Source of the DNA: Thermoplasmata archaeon
Lineage (GTDB): Archaea > Thermoplasmatota > Thermoplasmata > Thermoplasmatales > Thermoplasmataceae
Assembly (NCBI GenBank): GCA_021797025.1
Contig: JAKAAK010000215.1
Coordinates: 1 to 5,422, forward strand
Direction: 5' to 3'
Length of the DNA: 5,422 bases
How positions within the stretch are numbered: the stretch's first letter is position 1; each line of letters opens with the position of its first letter. The position numbers were made by a program, and so were the translations under genes. Under the pieces are notes generated by a model. The model searched no databases. It worked only from the letters and a program-made list of their open reading frames with translations, and had not been told where the DNA came from. This document shows positions 4,459 to 5,422 of the stretch, one piece after another.

Positions 4459-5422
4459 ATGTACAATTCAGAATCAAATAAGGATGGAATAAACGGATTT
4501 ATTGTAATAGATAAGCCGAAGGGTCCGACCAGCCATCAGATAGATTCATGGGTAAGGGATATCACAGGAGAAAAACGTGTTGGCCATATAGGTACACTTG
4601 ATCCAGGTGTATCTGGCGTTCTTGTTATGGCGCTGGGGAAGGCCACTAAACTTATCGATATAGTACACGAAAAGCCCAAGGAATATATCTCCGTGATGAG
4701 ATTATATGCCCAAGCTGATAATGAAACCATAAAGGGCATTTTCGGTGAATTCACAGGCAAAATATACCAGCTTCCCCCTGTAAGATCCGCTGTTTCTAGG
4801 CAGGTGAGGGAACGTACCATATATAAAATGGATATACTTGAAATCCTTGACAAATTAATACTTTTTAGAGTAAAATGTGAGTCAGGTACTTATATAAGAA
4901 CTCTCTGTACTGACATGGGCTATGTAATAGGAACAGGTGCGCAGATGGCTGATCTCCGGAGGCTTTCTACTGGAGATTTTAATGAAACACAGATGCACAC
5001 GCTTCAGGACCTAAGCGATGCTGCTATTATGAAGAGAAATGGAAAACCATCATTTTTCAATAACATGGTAATTCCAATGGATTTTGTCTTTTCTGGTTAT
5101 CCGAAGGTTATAGTTAAAAATACTGCAGTTAAAAATATTATGCAGGGTTCAGATATCTATCCAGCAGGAATAAAAGCCATAGTTGGCGAATTCCACAAGG
5201 GCAGCAGAGTTGGGATATATACAGATAATAATGAGCTTATTGCCTACGGAACAATGCTTGTGGATGAACTTAATGACCTGAAGTCTGTTGATCTAGATGG
5301 ACTGTTGAGTGATAAATATGGAGAAAATAATGTGGTACGGAAAGATAATAAACAAAAAAATATACCTGTACAGAAACCTGGAAAAAGATTACATGAACAT
5401 ATTCGAGAGCCTGAGAAACGGG
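4459..5422 (+). CDS. truB: Cbf5/TruB-family tRNA/rRNA pseudouridine synthase (3' end outside window)
   Basis: This is the archaeal dyskerin homologue: it isomerises uridine to pseudouridine, guided by H/ACA RNAs with Nop10, Gar1 and L7Ae, or acts alone on tRNA U55. The frame gives 321 residues with no stop before the edge. Motifs: GFIVIDKPKGPTSHQIDSWV (13-32); catalytic motif GHIGTLDPGVSG (42-53) with the nucleophile Asp at 48; KEY (74-76); GEFTGKIYQLPPVRSAV (96-112); CESGTYIRTLC (140-150), then a catalytic-domain end with ADLRRLSTGDF (164-174). A C-terminal PUA RNA-binding domain spans about 215-268 (YPKVIVKNTAV through IAYGTML). An in-frame TAA at 4453-4455 fixes ATG 4459 as the earliest start, so only about 12 residues precede the first motif, fewer than the roughly 40 seen in Pyrococcus Cbf5. 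It follows cmk after 27 bp with only a weak ribosome-binding site (GAG, 4448-4450). The tail after about 285 is hydrophilic and overlaps another open frame. Confidence 0.93.
   Translation, partial: MYNSESNKDGINGFIVIDKPKGPTSHQIDSWVRDITGEKRVGHIGTLDPGVSGVLVMALGKATKLIDIVHEKPKEYISVMRLYAQADNETIKGIFGEFTGKIYQLPPVRSAVSRQVRERTIYKMDILEILDKLILFRVKCESGTYIRTLCTDMGYVIGTGAQMADLRRLSTGDFNETQMHTLQDLSDAAIMKRNGKPSFFNNMVIPMDFVFSGYPKVIVKNTAVKNIMQGSDIYPAGIKAIVGEFHKGSRVGIYTDNNELIAYGTMLVDELNDLKSVDLDGLLSDKYGENNVVRKDNKQKNIPVQKPGKRLHEHIREPEKR
5318..5422 (+). CDS. possible start of a downstream gene overlapping truB, function unknown
   Basis: In the frame one base ahead of truB, a reading opens after TGA 5306-5308 and runs to the edge without a stop. 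ATG 5318 gives 35 residues beginning MEKIMWYGKIINKKIYLYRN; ATG 5330 would drop the first four. GTGAT (5309-5313) precedes ATG 5318 by four bases, and GGAG (5320-5323) precedes ATG 5330 by six, so either start has a plausible ribosome-binding site. The peptide mixes Trp, Tyr, Ile and Leu with charged residues as a folded protein would, whereas truB frame residues 292-321 contain no Trp, Tyr or Phe. I do not recognise the family. It may be a real gene overlapping truB, or chance, or reflect a frameshift near the end of truB. Confidence 0.4.
   Translation, partial: MEKIMWYGKIINKKIYLYRNLEKDYMNIFESLRNG

Noticed and set aside
4536..4853. Antisense 105-codon open frame opposite truB
   Set aside because: It sits opposite the catalytic domain of the Cbf5/TruB homologue, which is fully accounted for on the + strand.

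Overview
The window is a stretch of archaeal chromosome carrying the downstream end of the spc-type ribosomal protein operon. All genes are on the + strand, in the order L30 - L15 - SecY - adenylate kinase - EMC3/DUF106 membrane protein - cytidylate kinase - TruB/Cbf5. The L7e-like L30, archaeal/eukaryotic-type L15, archaeal-type SecY, the AdkA family and the DUF106 protein each point to Archaea. AT-rich DNA, heavy use of ATA and AGA/AGG codons, lack of L34e and L14e genes between EMC3 and cmk, and an enlarged SecY suggest a Thermoplasmatales acidophile (Thermoplasma/Ferroplasma-like). That placement is an inference from gene content, not from a search.

Layout. Bases 1-30 probably hold the end or trailer of the preceding gene, expected to be rpsE; its frame cannot be fixed. 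From 31 to 4431 six genes are packed with no untranslated spacer: L30/L15 overlap by 20 bp, L15/secY by 8, secY/adk by 4, adk and EMC3 abut, and EMC3/cmk overlap by 4. A 27-bp gap then precedes the pseudouridine synthase gene, which stays open to the right edge (4459-5422). In the last about 100 bases a second + frame is also open and reads like the beginning of another protein.

How the genes work together. L30 and L15 are large-subunit ribosomal proteins. SecY is the protein-conducting channel that docks on that subunit. The EMC3-like protein belongs to the Oxa1/YidC/Get1 insertase superfamily and may insert membrane proteins next to SecY. The two small kinases maintain ADP and CDP pools. 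TruB/Cbf5 is the catalytic subunit of H/ACA-guided rRNA and tRNA pseudouridylation. This is a translation/secretion growth operon.

I see no wholly new system. The points most worth a second look are the two-helix N-terminal extension and large charge-poor outer loops of SecY, the unusually short N-terminus of the Cbf5 homologue, the competing frames at the right edge, and possible internal promoters ahead of EMC3 and truB. There is no RNA gene, mobile element, CRISPR array, repeat or convincing terminator, and no gene-free stretch longer than 30 bases.
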